Below, one piece after another: positions 14,862-26,546 of a stretch of 64,000 bases of DNA (the first letter of the stretch is position 1; every line of letters starts with the position of its first letter). The notes beneath the pieces were generated by a model. That model saw nothing but the letters and a program-made list of their open reading frames with translations. It was not told the origin of the DNA and made no database searches. Origin of the DNA: a virus; IMG/VR virus record IMGVR_UViG_3300028864_000016, positions 62,001-126,000 of that record; one strand, given 5' to 3'. Position numbers and translations under genes: made by a program.

Positions 14862-16947
14862 ATGGCTGGTGAATATAAAAGTTCGATACGTCTTGGCGTT
14901 CAGTTAGAAAGTGAAAAAGATGTTAGTGGAAGATTACAAACTTTAATAAATACTTTACAAAAAGAAAAAATTAATTTAGATATAAATATTGCAAATTCAG
15001 ATGTAGCTAAACAATTAGAAACTTTAACTACTTTAGCAAATAATTTTAAAAATAGTTTGGGTAGTAATGTTTCATTAGGTAACGTGAATGAGATTATTAA
15101 TCAAGTTACCTCTGCAATGGTTAGTATGAATGACCAAGTATTAAAGACATCAAGAGTTGATATAGGTGATGGAATAACCAAACAATTAAAACAAACTGCT
15201 GAAGGTATTGGTGTAGTTAAAAGAGAATTACAATTATTAGATAAAGATGATAATAACACTTCTAAAATAAAACCTACAACTACAACAGATTATAATAAAA
15301 TAAGACAATCAATAGAAGATATAACAAAAGCACAAAAGCAATTAAATGCCTTAGAATCTAATGGATTTTCTGATATTAATAAGATTGCTTACTTAAAAAC
15401 TATGCTAAGTAATCCAAATAGTATAGGTTCAGATAATGAATTAAAAGGTTATTTAAATCAAGTTAAAGAATTGTTAGCAACTGAATCAAAAGTTATTGAA
15501 TATTCAAATAAATTAAATTCTCTGAAGTCTAATATGACTAATTTAACCGATGAGAAATATTCAAATGTTTTAAATACACAATCATTTGAACAAATAATTA
15601 ATGAGATAAATAATGCTCAAAATGGATTGAAAAACTTCGATGGTATAAATTTAAACGGCTTAAAACAACAATTTGATGAGTTGAGTGGAACTGTTTCTAA
15701 GTTTAGCACTGAAACTATAAGTTCTCAAAAAGCAGAACAAGATAATATAAAACAAAGAGAAAAATTAGAATCAGATAGGATATCTCAAATTCAGAAAGAA
15801 ATAGATTTAAGCAATAAATTAGTTGAAAATGAACAAAAGAGACAAGTAAAAGATGATTCAGCTAATTTAAAGCAATTAGAACAAGAACAGACTCTGTTAC
15901 AAAAACAAGCAGAAGCATACCAACATATAGACGCATTAAAATCAAACGGAATAGTAAATGAATCAGATATATCTAAACTTGAACAAATGGTTAAGAATTC
16001 TAAATCACTTCAAGATGTACGTAATGCAATTAATTCTATTATGAATACATCAATGATGAAAGAATCGTCTATTGTTACTATGTCTAAACAATTAGATGAT
16101 GCACAAATTAAATTGGATAAAATGAAGCAGAGTTTCGGAAATAAGTTGCCACAAGGCTTCGTAGAATCTACACAATCTGAAATTAATAAATTAAAAGAAG
16201 ATTTAACTAAAGTAGATAGTATGGGATTCAATGGTCTTAAAAATAGCTTGAATCAAGTTAATACTAATATGAAAGTAACCACTAACGAAACTCAACAATT
16301 AGTTAATTCTTTGAAAGAAACTAACAATGGTTCATTCTTTAGTGGAATCTCTAATTTTTTAGGTAAAGTTGGTATTTTTTATGGTGTTCAACAGGTAGTT
16401 CAAGAGATTAGTCAGCAGTTTAAAGATGCTAGTGAATATACTCAATCTTTAGATAAAAATGTGACAAATATTGAAATGATCACCTCGAAGAGTAAGGAAG
16501 AAGTTATTGGATTAACTAATCAATTTAAGGAATTAGGTGCTCAATTACATATAACTAATCAAGAAATGTTAGCAGGGTCAGAAGAACTTTTAAGGGCAGG
16601 TTTTGACAATAACACTACCAATAAAATGCTGGAAGCAAGTTCGATGGCTAGTAAGATTTCAGGTCAAACTACACAGGCAACAACAGAACAATTAATTGCA
16701 ATTAAGAATTCTTTCAATATGACTGGCGACCAAATGCAACATGTAATTGATGTTATTTCTAAATTAGATAATTCTAGTGCTACAAGTTTCGCTGAAATTT
16801 CTTCAGCAATTATGAGAACTAGTTTTAGTGCCCAACAAGCCGGAACAAGCTTTGATACGCTTTCAAGCTATGTAACTACAGTAAGTGAGAAGACTCGTAG
16901 ATCGGCAGAGACTATTGGAGAAGCATTTAAGAGTATTTATAGCAGAT
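14862..16947 (+). CDS. Tape measure protein, exon 1
   Basis: Encodes the first 695 residues plus one base of the next codon. Helical, Gln/Asn/Lys-rich coiled coil with a central phage tape-measure core near residues 500-690 (FFSGISNFLGKVGIFYGVQ, LGAQLHITNQEMLAGSEEL, TTQATTEQLIAIKN, SAETIGEAFKSIYSR). Without splicing, translation stops 12 residues later, truncating the core. Joining 16947 to 17261 restores a continuous frame of 2002 codons including the stop and reads SRYYNIKLG across the junction, as expected for this family. The length of 2001 residues implies a tail of roughly 300 nm by the usual 1.5 angstrom per residue rule. Confidence 0.85.
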
Positions 16948-17260
16948 TAATGATAAAAATAGTCTGCCTATACAGTAATGTATAGATAAAAACTAGGTGA
17001 ACCTGTAAATATAGGGTGTGCTATTAAATATAGTGCTAACGATGAAAGTCTAAGTTATTTAATAAAATAAATAATATGATAATATCGTGCCAAGTCTAAG
17101 TAATTAGAAAGGTGTAACGACTAAATTGGATTAATAATCCTAAGAGGTTTGAGGTGAAATTCCTTATTCCGTAGTGCCTAGCCCTCATGTGAGGTGAAGA
17201 GATAGTCTACTCCCACTTTTTAATAAGTGTTAAAGTATAGTGAAAACTAGGGTAAAAAGG
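16948..17260 (+). ncRNA. Group I intron in the tape measure gene
   Basis: 313 bases, no internal gene. The exon end GCAGAT (16942-16947) pairs fully with GTCTGC (16962-16967), forming P1 with the required U-G wobble at the 5' splice site. GTGTAACGACTA and the later AAGAGATAGTCTAC are the R and S core elements that form P7, and AACGATGAAAGTCT fits the 5' core. The intron ends in G at 17260, and the spliced frame is open. The fit of P1, core and frame makes the call firm; subgroup is not assigned. Confidence 0.88.
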
Positions 17261-20200
17261 ATTATAACATAAAGTTAGGGAATATTGATGAGGATGGTAA
17301 AAACATAAATGACGTTGAGAAGGCAATGAATAACGTCGGTATTGCAATTCGTTCATCTAAGGGTGAGTTTAAGGATTTCGATGAGGTTTTAAATGAATTT
17401 GTGAATAAATATAAAAAAGGAACAATGAGTCAAGTTGATTTCTTAGCTGGAATAAACACGCTCGGTGGTTCTAGACAGAAAGAGACGATACTTAGTTTAG
17501 TCGAGAATTTCGACCAAGTTAAAAAACATCAAGATGATTTAACAAAAGCTACTGGTTCAGCTAAACAAATGTATGATGTTTATTCTCAATCTTTAGAAGC
17601 AAGAATATCTGATCTAAAAAGAGCATTTGAAGGATTGTATGAAAAAATAATGTCTTCGGATTCTTTAAAATGGCTAGTTTCAGAAGCTACTAATTTAATA
17701 ACTGCACTATCAAATCTAGATGGAAAATCAATAACATATATAGCAACAATTGGAACATTAAGTTTAGCATTGTCAAAATTAGTTAAAATTAACAAAGAAT
17801 TGATGCTATTAACTACAGAAGGTGGAATAGTAACTGGATTAACTAAATTTATTGGATTAGCTTCGGGAATGGTATCTTTAGAGAATGGGGCTACCGGTGT
17901 AGCAACTGCATTTGGTGTATTAGGAACTAGTATTAAAGGAGCTACTGCATCCGCTATGGGTTTTATAGCTACGCCAATTGGTTTAGCTATAACTTCAATC
18001 ACTGCTGTTATAGGAGTTGCAATTTATGGATTTGTTTCGTATCAACAACATCAAGCTGAGTTAACAGAACAATCTAAGTCTCTTAAATCAGCACTCGATG
18101 GCGTTAATAATTCTCTAAAGGGTGGAGACACTACTAAGGCACAAGAAGAAGCTAACAAAATGAAATCAGCACAAGAAAAGTTACAACAATATATTGAGTT
18201 AAGAAAGAAAGCACAAGATACTGATTCTAAATCATTAAATCCTACTGCAAGCGGTACAAACCAAACATCTGTAATAGAAGGGTTTAATCAAAAAATTAAA
18301 GAACAAATAAAAGTACTTACCGATGCTGGTTATACAGTTGAAGAAACTACTGGGAAAATAAAAGAATTTACTGACGCACAAGATAAAATATATAATACTA
18401 AAATAATAAATAGTATTAAAGAACAAACAAAATCACAATTAGAACATAGAGAAAATTTAGACAAAGTACAAGCTGAATATAATAATTATATTTCAACAGT
18501 TAAAAATTTGTATACAGAATATCAAAACTTATCTGCACAAGAAAATTTGTCGGCGGAACAAAAAACTAAACTACAGGGTACAGTAGAACAATTACAAGGT
18601 AAAATGAGTGGATTGAATGTCTCTATTGATGAAAATGGAAAAGTATTAATTTCAAATTCACCATTAATAGAAGCAAATATTCAGAAATTAATATCAGAAG
18701 GACTTACAGTTGATAATTTATCAGCTATTCGTATAACAGATTCTAAGGTAAATTCTCAATGGCAAGTAGGGAATTCTCAAGTTACATATAATGAAATAAC
18801 AAATAGAATTGAAATGTATAAAGCTGAGATAAAAGCGATACAATCTGTTATTCAAGCAAGAATGGCTGGGGCATCTGATTATTCAACGATGAGTATAGGT
18901 AAAGCACAAAGTCTAGAAGCTGGTTCACCAGAATTTGATAAACTAAAAGAAGAAACTGACCAATTACATGCGTATGAGAAAGCGAAAAAAGAAGCAGATG
19001 ATTTATATGCTGGGATAGGAAGTGTTGCATATTCTGCTCCTAGTGGAGGTGGTGTACAAACACCATCTAATGGAGATTATATGCCTTCTGGTGGGGATTC
19101 TAGCGAGAAAAAAAAGGCAGAAAAAGAACTTGAAGATTCAGAAAAGAAAATGTTATCTAATATCACAGATGCTTATAAACAAGCAAAAGATACTATATCG
19201 AATAATATTGAAGAAATAGATGCAAAGATAACTGGATTAGGTGATATAGATGATTCTAATTTTACTCAAAAAGTTTCACTTGTAAATGATAAAATAGGTG
19301 AACAAAAGCAAATAGTTGAAAAAGCACAAGAACAGTTAGACTCTTTAAAAAATACAACGGTAACAACGGCAGATGCACAAAAGGAACTTGAATCTGCAAC
19401 TTTATCTGCATCGAAGGAATTACGACAAGAAAGTTTAGAAGTAGCAAAATTACAATCAGAAATTGAAAAAACTGATATTGATGAACTAAAGAAAATGTAT
19501 GAAGATCAACAAAAGATTGAAACAGAAACTTTAGAAGCTAATCAAAAAGCACAAACAGATAAAATAGAATCTATTAAGAAAGCACAAGAAGATGCACATA
19601 ATGAGATAATGGATGACTATGAGGATGAATTAGATGCTTTAGATAAAAAATCTAAGAAATTAGATGAAGATAATGACAAGATAGATAGAGCTAATGAATT
19701 AGAAAAAGAGAAAAATGATTTAACAGAAAAACAAAAAGAGTTAAATAATGTTAAAAGTCAATTAACTAATCAAGTATATCAAAAGCAAGCAGATGGAACA
19801 TGGCAATTTGAGTATGTTGCAGATACTCAAAAGATTGCAGAAAAACAAAAAGAAGTTACAGAAGCACAAAAAACTCTTGATGATACAAATAGAAAAAATT
19901 CACTAGATGATGCTAAAAAAGAAATAGAAGATAAAAAAAGTGTTATTGAAGCTGATAAAAAAGCAGAAGATGAAGCATATACAAAGAAGAAAGCATATTT
20001 AGATGAGTATTCCTCTTATTTGAAAGAATCACAAGAGAGAGACACGAAACGTCTCGAGAATCATTATTCAGATATTGAAAAAATGGCAAAAGATACATTA
20101 AAGAAATTAGAAGAAGAGCATAACAATGATTGGAATGCTATTTCAGATTCAATTTCAGCTACACTAACTAGAACTAAAAAAGCATTAGAAGACTTAACTA

Positions 20201-21180
20201 CATTAAGAGCTAATTTTACAACTTCGGAAGCAAATGATGCTATTAATAGTGGGGATGTATCAGGATATTTAACAAAAAATAAAGATAAAATGAATTTAAA
20301 AGCAAGTGTAGATGAAAGTGATATAGATTCTCATTTAAATTCTATTAGTGACAAAGCAGATAAGGCTAACAATTCAGTTACTATATTGAATAAAACTTAT
20401 GACGAATTATTATCAAAGAAAAGCATTAATATAACCGAAGCTGATATTAATAATAAGAAAGTTCAAGTTCAAAAGCAAGTAGATATAGATAATGAAGGTT
20501 TAACAACTACTTTGAATAATTTAAAAGCTATTAATCTAGCAATTGAAACAGAAATAGACTCTCATTATTCAAAGGTAATTGACAAGCAAACTCAAGCACA
20601 ACAAAATGAGATGACTAGCTTACAAAACTTTGCAAAAGAATATACTATTTATTATAATAAATTCCTAGAATTAGTACAAACAGTTAATGACTTTAGATTT
20701 AATAATATTGTAGTGAATGTACAAGCATCTGTAGACAATGTATTACAAGGATTAGAAGTTATAGCAAAGGCTTATGAAAAATATGCTAAGGCATATAATA
20801 AAATGCACCCAGACGATACTATTTCTTCTAGTATTGATATATCAGATGTACAAAGTGCGAATACATCCTATAAAAAATCCGTAAGTGATTATCAAGCTAA
20901 TGTATTGTCATCATATTCTGCCGAAGCTTTTGAAAAATATGCAAGTCAAATTGGAAGTGGAATAGGAGATAGTTTATTGAGTAAGTTAAATAATTATAGT
21001 AGTTCTACTAGTAATATTAATAACACAAATAACGCTTCCACAACTAATAATAGTAATAAATCTACAACATCTAATACAACTAATGTAAATATAAATCAAC
21101 TTGATGTAAATACAAAGGACGCACAAAATTTATTAAATCAATTGTTAACAATAGTTAAAAATAAAACAAATTTGAGTTAG
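17261..21180 (+). CDS. Tape measure protein, exon 2
   Basis: Supplies residues 696-2001. It resumes the core (GNIDEDGKNINDVEKAMN, VGIAIRSSKGEF, DFLAGINTLGGSRQ), then hydrophobic segments near mature residues 835-945 (LSLALSKLVK, ATPIGLAITSITAVIGVAIY) that probably insert into the host membrane, then long coiled coils. Near residues 1520-1570 is the module shared with the secreted protein at 7363-8097 (LNNVKSQLT, DGTWQFEYVADTQ). The C-terminus is Asn/Ser/Thr-rich. The stop lies within the terminator hairpin. Confidence 0.85.
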
Positions 21181-21208
21181 GATGTTTATTTGTCCTAACT
21201 CCTTTTTA
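21174..21208 (+). terminator. Terminator overlapping the tape measure stop codon
   Basis: Perfect nine-base arms GAGTTAGGA (21174-21182) and TCCTAACTC (21193-21201), then CTTTTT. The stop codon TAG is inside the left arm. Confidence 0.85.
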
Positions 21209-21226
21209 TATGTGAGGTGATAATTA

Positions 21227-21514
21227 ATGAATATTAATTTAAATGAAGGTGCTGAAATTCTTATAAATGCAATGCAAACTCATTCAAAAAATGAAGTAAA
21301 TAGAAACTCAATTCAAAGTATGAATAGACAAGGATATATAAAAACAGTATTAGGAAATGATTTATATACAGTAGTCATAGATGAAGAAGAATATACAATA
21401 GAAGCAAGGCAAGGTTTAACTTTATCTGTAAAAGATTTAGTAGTAATAATGCTATACAATGGAGATATTAGTAGACCTTGGATAATAGATAAAAAACCGA
21501 AGAATTGGAAATAA
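21227..21514 (+). CDS. Small tail/baseplate protein, possible OB-like fold
   Basis: 95 residues. After an N-terminal helix, residues 36-92 are beta-rich (GYIKTVLGNDLYTVVID, GLTLSVKDLVVIML, SRPWIIDKK), a pattern like small OB-fold tail proteins. It lies between tape measure and hub genes. No specific family assigned. Confidence 0.55.
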   Translation: MNINLNEGAEILINAMQTHSKNEVNRNSIQSMNRQGYIKTVLGNDLYTVVIDEEEYTIEARQGLTLSVKDLVVIMLYNGDISRPWIIDKKPKNWK

Positions 21515-21549
21515 TAAATTAAAATAAAATTGAAAAGGAGATGCTTATA

Positions 21550-22737
21550 ATGGAAACTAATAATCAACAACTATGTGGGCTATCAAGAATTCGCAATCTC
21601 TCATGTAGAGTTGAATTACTAGATATAAATTATAACATAGTAGATACATTACAAGGAGAAATTACAACAGGAAGTATAACATTGAATAATAATCATTCAA
21701 GTACAGATGATAATGATAATAGTAATTTTGCTAGAATTACTGGAAGTATGGAGTTTATTCTAACATCTGATTTGGCAACAGATTATTTTAAATTGGACTT
21801 AAAACACTTGATACGTATATTTATGATAATTACGGATAAGGCTAGTGGAGTATTTGCAGAATATAATATAGGTGTATGTTTAATCAATTCTCCAAACATT
21901 ATTAGAGGAATAGACGGTAATAATAAAATAACGATAAGCCTAAATGATTTAATGTCAAATTATAATGGAGATTTCAATGGAGAAATTGAAAAGAAAATTA
22001 CAATAAAAACTAGTAAAGATTCAAGTTCAAACTTATCTCAAACAATATATGATGTAGCTACTAATGCAAATTTAATGGGCTTAGATTCAAGTAGAGTAAT
22101 GTTTGAATCTAATCCATATCAAATATTATCTGAAGTTACTTGTGAATCAGGAAATAAGATAACTGACTTATTAAAATCATTAATGGATTTATATAAAGGT
22201 TATGAATTATTTTTTAATCCTGATGGAATTCTTATATATCAAAGAATAAAAAATCATAATACTGATGCAATAATTCAAGAGTATGATAATAGCCCTAATA
22301 TTGTAAGTTATTCTATCAAAAAAGAATATACAAATGTAAGAAATCATATTGTCGTACTTGGTTGTACAGAGAGTGATACGACTAATAACAATGTGGGAAT
22401 ACAATATAGAGGTGAGGTAAAGCAAGAAAATATAAATCATCCTTTAAGTATAATAAATATAGGTGATAAAAAAAAAGTTATTTCAGATGATAAACAGTTA
22501 ACTAATGAATCATGTTTGTCAGAAGCTGAATATTGGTTAGACAAATATTCAAATTATGCTGATACACTTGAAATGCAAATGATACCAGATTTTAGATTAG
22601 TTCCTAATAGAGTTATTAAAGTTGTGTATTCAGACGATAGTATTACTATTAATGGAAGATATCTAATAAATAGTATAACATTTGGGCTTAAAGCTTCAGA
22701 TTTATCTACTGTAAGTTGTTCATTATTATATAATTAG
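21550..22737 (+). CDS. Tail hub/baseplate-like protein
   Basis: 395 residues from ATG 21550, nine bases after AAGGAG; an ATG at 21541 abuts that motif. Beta strands early (LSCRVELLDINYNIVDTLQG), a middle helical part containing GNKITDLLKSLMDLYKGYEL followed by FFNPDGILIYQ, and a C-terminal SCLSEAEYWLDKYSNYADT and RVIKVVY section match the pattern of gp27-like or Tal N-terminal hub proteins. Position after the tape measure supports it. Confidence 0.6.
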   Translation: METNNQQLCGLSRIRNLSCRVELLDINYNIVDTLQGEITTGSITLNNNHSSTDDNDNSNFARITGSMEFILTSDLATDYFKLDLKHLIRIFMIITDKASGVFAEYNIGVCLINSPNIIRGIDGNNKITISLNDLMSNYNGDFNGEIEKKITIKTSKDSSSNLSQTIYDVATNANLMGLDSSRVMFESNPYQILSEVTCESGNKITDLLKSLMDLYKGYELFFNPDGILIYQRIKNHNTDAIIQEYDNSPNIVSYSIKKEYTNVRNHIVVLGCTESDTTNNNVGIQYRGEVKQENINHPLSIINIGDKKKVISDDKQLTNESCLSEAEYWLDKYSNYADTLEMQMIPDFRLVPNRVIKVVYSDDSITINGRYLINSITFGLKASDLSTVSCSLLYN

Positions 22738-22770
22738 TTTTATAAATAAATATAAATAGTATATTAAACT

Positions 22771-22797
22771 GAGGCTTGGGTAAATCCAAGTCTTTTA
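22771..22797 (+). terminator. Terminator after the hub gene
   Basis: GGCTTGG pairs with CCAAGTC (G-T wobble), followed by TTTTATCATGT, the common tail of the hairpins between late genes. Confidence 0.65.
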
Positions 22798-22867
22798 TCA
22801 TGTATATAATATTAAATTAAAACAAAATAAATCATAGATTTTAAAAGGAAGGTAGGTGAATAAATAT

Positions 22868-23785
22868 ATGGCTTTTATAACTCGTTTTGGTTTTAACGGT
22901 AGTCCATTCGTTGAAGCTTGTCATGTATCTCGAAAAGTTTCATACCTGATGGCTAGTAATGGTGTTTTTGATGAGATAAAAATAGATGAAACCTTAGATT
23001 CTACGAATTCCATCAAAAAAGAATCTTGGACGTTAGATACTACCTTTTTATCTAAATTTCAAAATTCACTTGAAGCAGGTAACATAATAGCTGGTGGAAT
23101 TAAAATTCAAAAAATAAGATTCAAGAGAAGAAAAATTGGGGAGTTATCTTGGCAAACAATGATAGATGTCCCTTTTAGTGATGATATAGAAAATTATGAT
23201 ACCCAAGATTTTTTTGTGGAGAATACTACAGATTATGAATATTCTCTTGTACCAGTAATTCAAAATTTTGAGGGGGTAGGAGTTACTGAACAAATAACAA
23301 CTGATTATCAATCTTTGTTTTTAACTGGCTTAAATTCAAAAGGAGAATTATGCAATTATCCATTGCGTTTTGATTTACATACTACAGATATTAGTTTAAA
23401 TTTTGACCAAACAATCCAAAAGACATTATCTTCTCAATATCCTGCTTTATTATGTGGAGAAAGCAAGTATTATAGCGGAAATATAGCAGTTAAATTAATA
23501 TCTCCAACAACAGAAGCCAATGGTGGGAAAGTGGACATGAAAGCTGAAAAAGCATATAGAGAAGCATTTGAAGATTTTATACATGGTGGTAAGCCTATGC
23601 TAATTAGAAATCATTCTATGTATATTTTGGGTGTCTTAACTGACCCTAAAAAGAATCCAGCTTTTGATGAAGAAGTTGCATTTGGTATATATGACTATAG
23701 TTTAGCTTTCAATGAGGTTAATAACGCAAAAGATATGGAAGTATTAAAGCAATATGGACTAACCTATGATGTTAGTGCAAGTTAA
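22868..23785 (+). CDS. Tail/baseplate structural protein
   Basis: 305 residues from ATG 22868; an upstream GTG at 22856 overlaps the AGGTG ribosome motif. Beta-rich, with FITRFGFNGSPFVEACHV at the start and DYEYSLVPVIQNFEG mid-protein, reminiscent of Fn3-like baseplate or distal-tail proteins. The C-terminal part (GGKPMLIRNHSMYILGVL) resembles distal tail proteins. Assignment by context. Confidence 0.5.
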   Translation: MAFITRFGFNGSPFVEACHVSRKVSYLMASNGVFDEIKIDETLDSTNSIKKESWTLDTTFLSKFQNSLEAGNIIAGGIKIQKIRFKRRKIGELSWQTMIDVPFSDDIENYDTQDFFVENTTDYEYSLVPVIQNFEGVGVTEQITTDYQSLFLTGLNSKGELCNYPLRFDLHTTDISLNFDQTIQKTLSSQYPALLCGESKYYSGNIAVKLISPTTEANGGKVDMKAEKAYREAFEDFIHGGKPMLIRNHSMYILGVLTDPKKNPAFDEEVAFGIYDYSLAFNEVNNAKDMEVLKQYGLTYDVSAS

Positions 23786-23852
23786 TCTATGAATATAAAA
23801 TCTTATAATTTGAACTAAATTAAAAATATAAAAGAAAGGAGGGTGATATTTT

Positions 23853-26498
23853 ATGGCTGTTCAAAAAATAGTACAAGGAAGTTTGTATCAAAATGGTCAA
23901 CAAATACAGTTCTCATCTGCACCTGCAACATATACAAGCAATGCTGTTTTAGAATTAAGATCAAGTGGAACGGATATAGAATGGTTAGTTATAAAAAGTG
24001 GAGCACATGAATATTTATTATCCACTAAAAATTTATTGAGTGGTATAAGTTATAATCAATTAAATATCCAAGGGTTCGTTAGTGGAAATTCATTGATTGC
24101 AATTGGAGATTCACAGTATAAGATTAGATTAATTACTAGTCAAGAATGGGATAATTTTGTATTAAATCAAATAAATTTAAATTCATTATTAACACCGAAT
24201 GCAGATGATTTAAGTGGAAATTATAATTCTATAACTATTACTAGTTCTGATACAAACAACTTATTACATTGGTGGAACTCCCCTTCATTAACTAAAAATA
24301 TCAGTGGAAGTAGTGTAATTGTAAGAGGTGGGAATGCAATTGGAACATCTAATAATATATCAATAACAGATAATTCGAATTACAGAATTGTATTAGAAAA
24401 ATATAATCTACCACCAGTTATTAGTGATAGTGATAGGTTTTTAGGTAATTTTACATCAAGTATTATACAAGAATATTCTATAGTAGACCCTGAAAATGAT
24501 TTATTTAAAATAGAAGAAATTTTAGATGGAACAGTGACTAAAACTCTAGAAAATCAAACAAGTAAAACTAAATTTACATATAGTTTATCAGGAACTCCGT
24601 GGAACAACCTATTAGCTGGTCAACATAATGTAAAAATAAGAGTTACGGATACATGTGATAACATTGTAATTAGAAATTGGACTTTTAATAAAATAGTAGA
24701 TACATCAACTGGTACGTCTGCAAATCTAACTAGACCAGTTATAACAACACCTATTAACTCCCTTTCTTTAAGTCCTATAAATGCTTTAGTAGATAATAAA
24801 ATAAATTTCACAGTAACAGGTGGTGAACTTGTTTACACAAATGAAATTAGTATAGTAGATAATTCTGATTCATCGGTAATTGTTTATAATAAAAAGTTAC
24901 CTGAATTATTTGATTTTTATAATACTATTCCATTAAATACATTAATTAATGGAAAAACATATCAAATAAAAATTCGAACATATAACTCAAGTGGACAATA
25001 TTCGGCATGGTCTGATACTGTACTGGTAAAATGTTTAACTCCACCAAATTTAATAATAACAACAATAATTGATGGAATGATAAAGAGTCCAAACCCTGTA
25101 ATGATGGCAACTTACAATCAAAGTGACAATGATGAATTGTATAGTTATGTCTATAATTTGTATAAAGATGGTGCTTTAATTTTATCTAGTGGTGTTCTAT
25201 TAGATAAATTAAGACAATATCAATTTTCAAATTTAGATAATAAAACAAATTATACAATAGAATTAAAGGTTAGAACTGCAAGTGGAATGGAAACTAGTAT
25301 TTCACAAGATTTTTATTGTGTATTTTTACAATCGAAATTACCAGCAGTTATAAAACTAGAAAATAGTCCAACCACTGGTAGTGTAAAAATAACGAGTTAT
25401 GTAAGGCAGATACGAGGAAGGATTTATAGTGGCGATAATATAAATTATATTGATGATGAGTGGGCAGATTTGCATAATACGGTAGTAATATGGGATAAAG
25501 ATGGAGCATTTCGTATAGAAGGTGATTGGACTGCTAAAATATGGGCAAGAGACTTGGAAGACAATGATGTAATGTTAGTCAAATTTAGTTTAGACGATGG
25601 TACATATATTCAATTAACTAGGTTTGAAAATATGTTTTCATTAACAAAAATAGTTGCTGGAGTAAAACTATATGAATTACACTCATTTGTTTTAGGAGAT
25701 ATATTACTTACAGACCAACTATATTTCTTTATTCAAAATGATACAAATTTAGGATTAATGAATTTTGATGTAAAAAGAGTTACAGAAGGAAGAACTACTT
25801 GGTTTTCTAAAACATATAATGATGATACTATGCCAGATTACGCTAGTGAAAATGGATTTTTAAGTGGTATAAATGACAATTTAAAAAATTCACTACTTAA
25901 TAATAATATTGATGGGAATGTAATTAAAGCTTACATTCCAACACTTGACGAATTATTACAATTAGATAATAATGCAAAGCTGGGAGAAGCAATAGTAGGA
26001 GCAATGGTTTTAGGAAATAGTGCAAGTTCTATAGATATTAATTCTGATGTAGATTATTTTACAAGAACGATTGATAGTATGAATAATAATAAATTAAAAG
26101 TAGTAAAAGCTGATGGGACTATTGGTAGTGATTATCCTAGTAGTAAATTAGGAATAAGATTTATAATTAAAATTTCAAATATAACAAAAGTATCAACTTA
26201 TAAAGATGTTGAAGATGATTGTTACAATTTAACTTTTAAAATATTAAAATTATTTAGTATACAAAATATTAGTAATTTAAAAGTAGGAGATAAAATAAAA
26301 ACAAATTCAGTTAAATATAAAAACAAAATAATTAAGTTTACTATTTGTAAGAAAGATGATACATCAGTTTATTTGCTATCAGATGTCATAACTGAAAAGG
26401 AATTTGACAATTCAGAATCAGTATATACAAATGGAAATCCAAATTGGAGTTTATCAAATATAAATCAATGGCTAAATAGCAATATAAAAATAGGCTAG
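23853..26498 (+). CDS. Tail fibre/adhesin with fibronectin-like repeats and DUF6273-like end
   Basis: 881 residues, AAGGAGGGTG ribosome site. The middle contains Ig/Fn3-like repeats (LINGKTYQIKIRTYNSSGQ, LDNKTNYTIELKVRTASG). The C-terminal 80 residues read KVGDKIKTNSVKYKN and end LSNINQWLNS, matching DUF6273 domains. A similar section near 640-760 contains TWFSKTYNDDTMPD. Likely a side fibre or receptor-binding protein; the hairpin overlapping its end is a terminator. Confidence 0.65.
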   Translation: MAVQKIVQGSLYQNGQQIQFSSAPATYTSNAVLELRSSGTDIEWLVIKSGAHEYLLSTKNLLSGISYNQLNIQGFVSGNSLIAIGDSQYKIRLITSQEWDNFVLNQINLNSLLTPNADDLSGNYNSITITSSDTNNLLHWWNSPSLTKNISGSSVIVRGGNAIGTSNNISITDNSNYRIVLEKYNLPPVISDSDRFLGNFTSSIIQEYSIVDPENDLFKIEEILDGTVTKTLENQTSKTKFTYSLSGTPWNNLLAGQHNVKIRVTDTCDNIVIRNWTFNKIVDTSTGTSANLTRPVITTPINSLSLSPINALVDNKINFTVTGGELVYTNEISIVDNSDSSVIVYNKKLPELFDFYNTIPLNTLINGKTYQIKIRTYNSSGQYSAWSDTVLVKCLTPPNLIITTIIDGMIKSPNPVMMATYNQSDNDELYSYVYNLYKDGALILSSGVLLDKLRQYQFSNLDNKTNYTIELKVRTASGMETSISQDFYCVFLQSKLPAVIKLENSPTTGSVKITSYVRQIRGRIYSGDNINYIDDEWADLHNTVVIWDKDGAFRIEGDWTAKIWARDLEDNDVMLVKFSLDDGTYIQLTRFENMFSLTKIVAGVKLYELHSFVLGDILLTDQLYFFIQNDTNLGLMNFDVKRVTEGRTTWFSKTYNDDTMPDYASENGFLSGINDNLKNSLLNNNIDGNVIKAYIPTLDELLQLDNNAKLGEAIVGAMVLGNSASSIDINSDVDYFTRTIDSMNNNKLKVVKADGTIGSDYPSSKLGIRFIIKISNITKVSTYKDVEDDCYNLTFKILKLFSIQNISNLKVGDKIKTNSVKYKNKIIKFTICKKDDTSVYLLSDVITEKEFDNSESVYTNGNPNWSLSNINQWLNSNIKIG

Positions 26499-26525
26499 GA
26501 GAATTTCTCTTGGCTTATTTTATTG
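26487..26525 (+). terminator. Terminator overlapping the fibre gene stop
   Basis: AAAATAGGCTAGGAGA pairs with TCTCTTGGCTTATTTT through several G-T wobbles, loop ATT, followed by T-rich sequence. Confidence 0.6.
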
Positions 26526-26546
26526 AAAAAATAAGGAGGAAAAAGT

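Noticed and set aside
17586-18002. 138-codon open frame on the - strand inside the tape measure gene
   Set aside because: No ribosome site; composition and position are those of a shadow of the real + strand gene.
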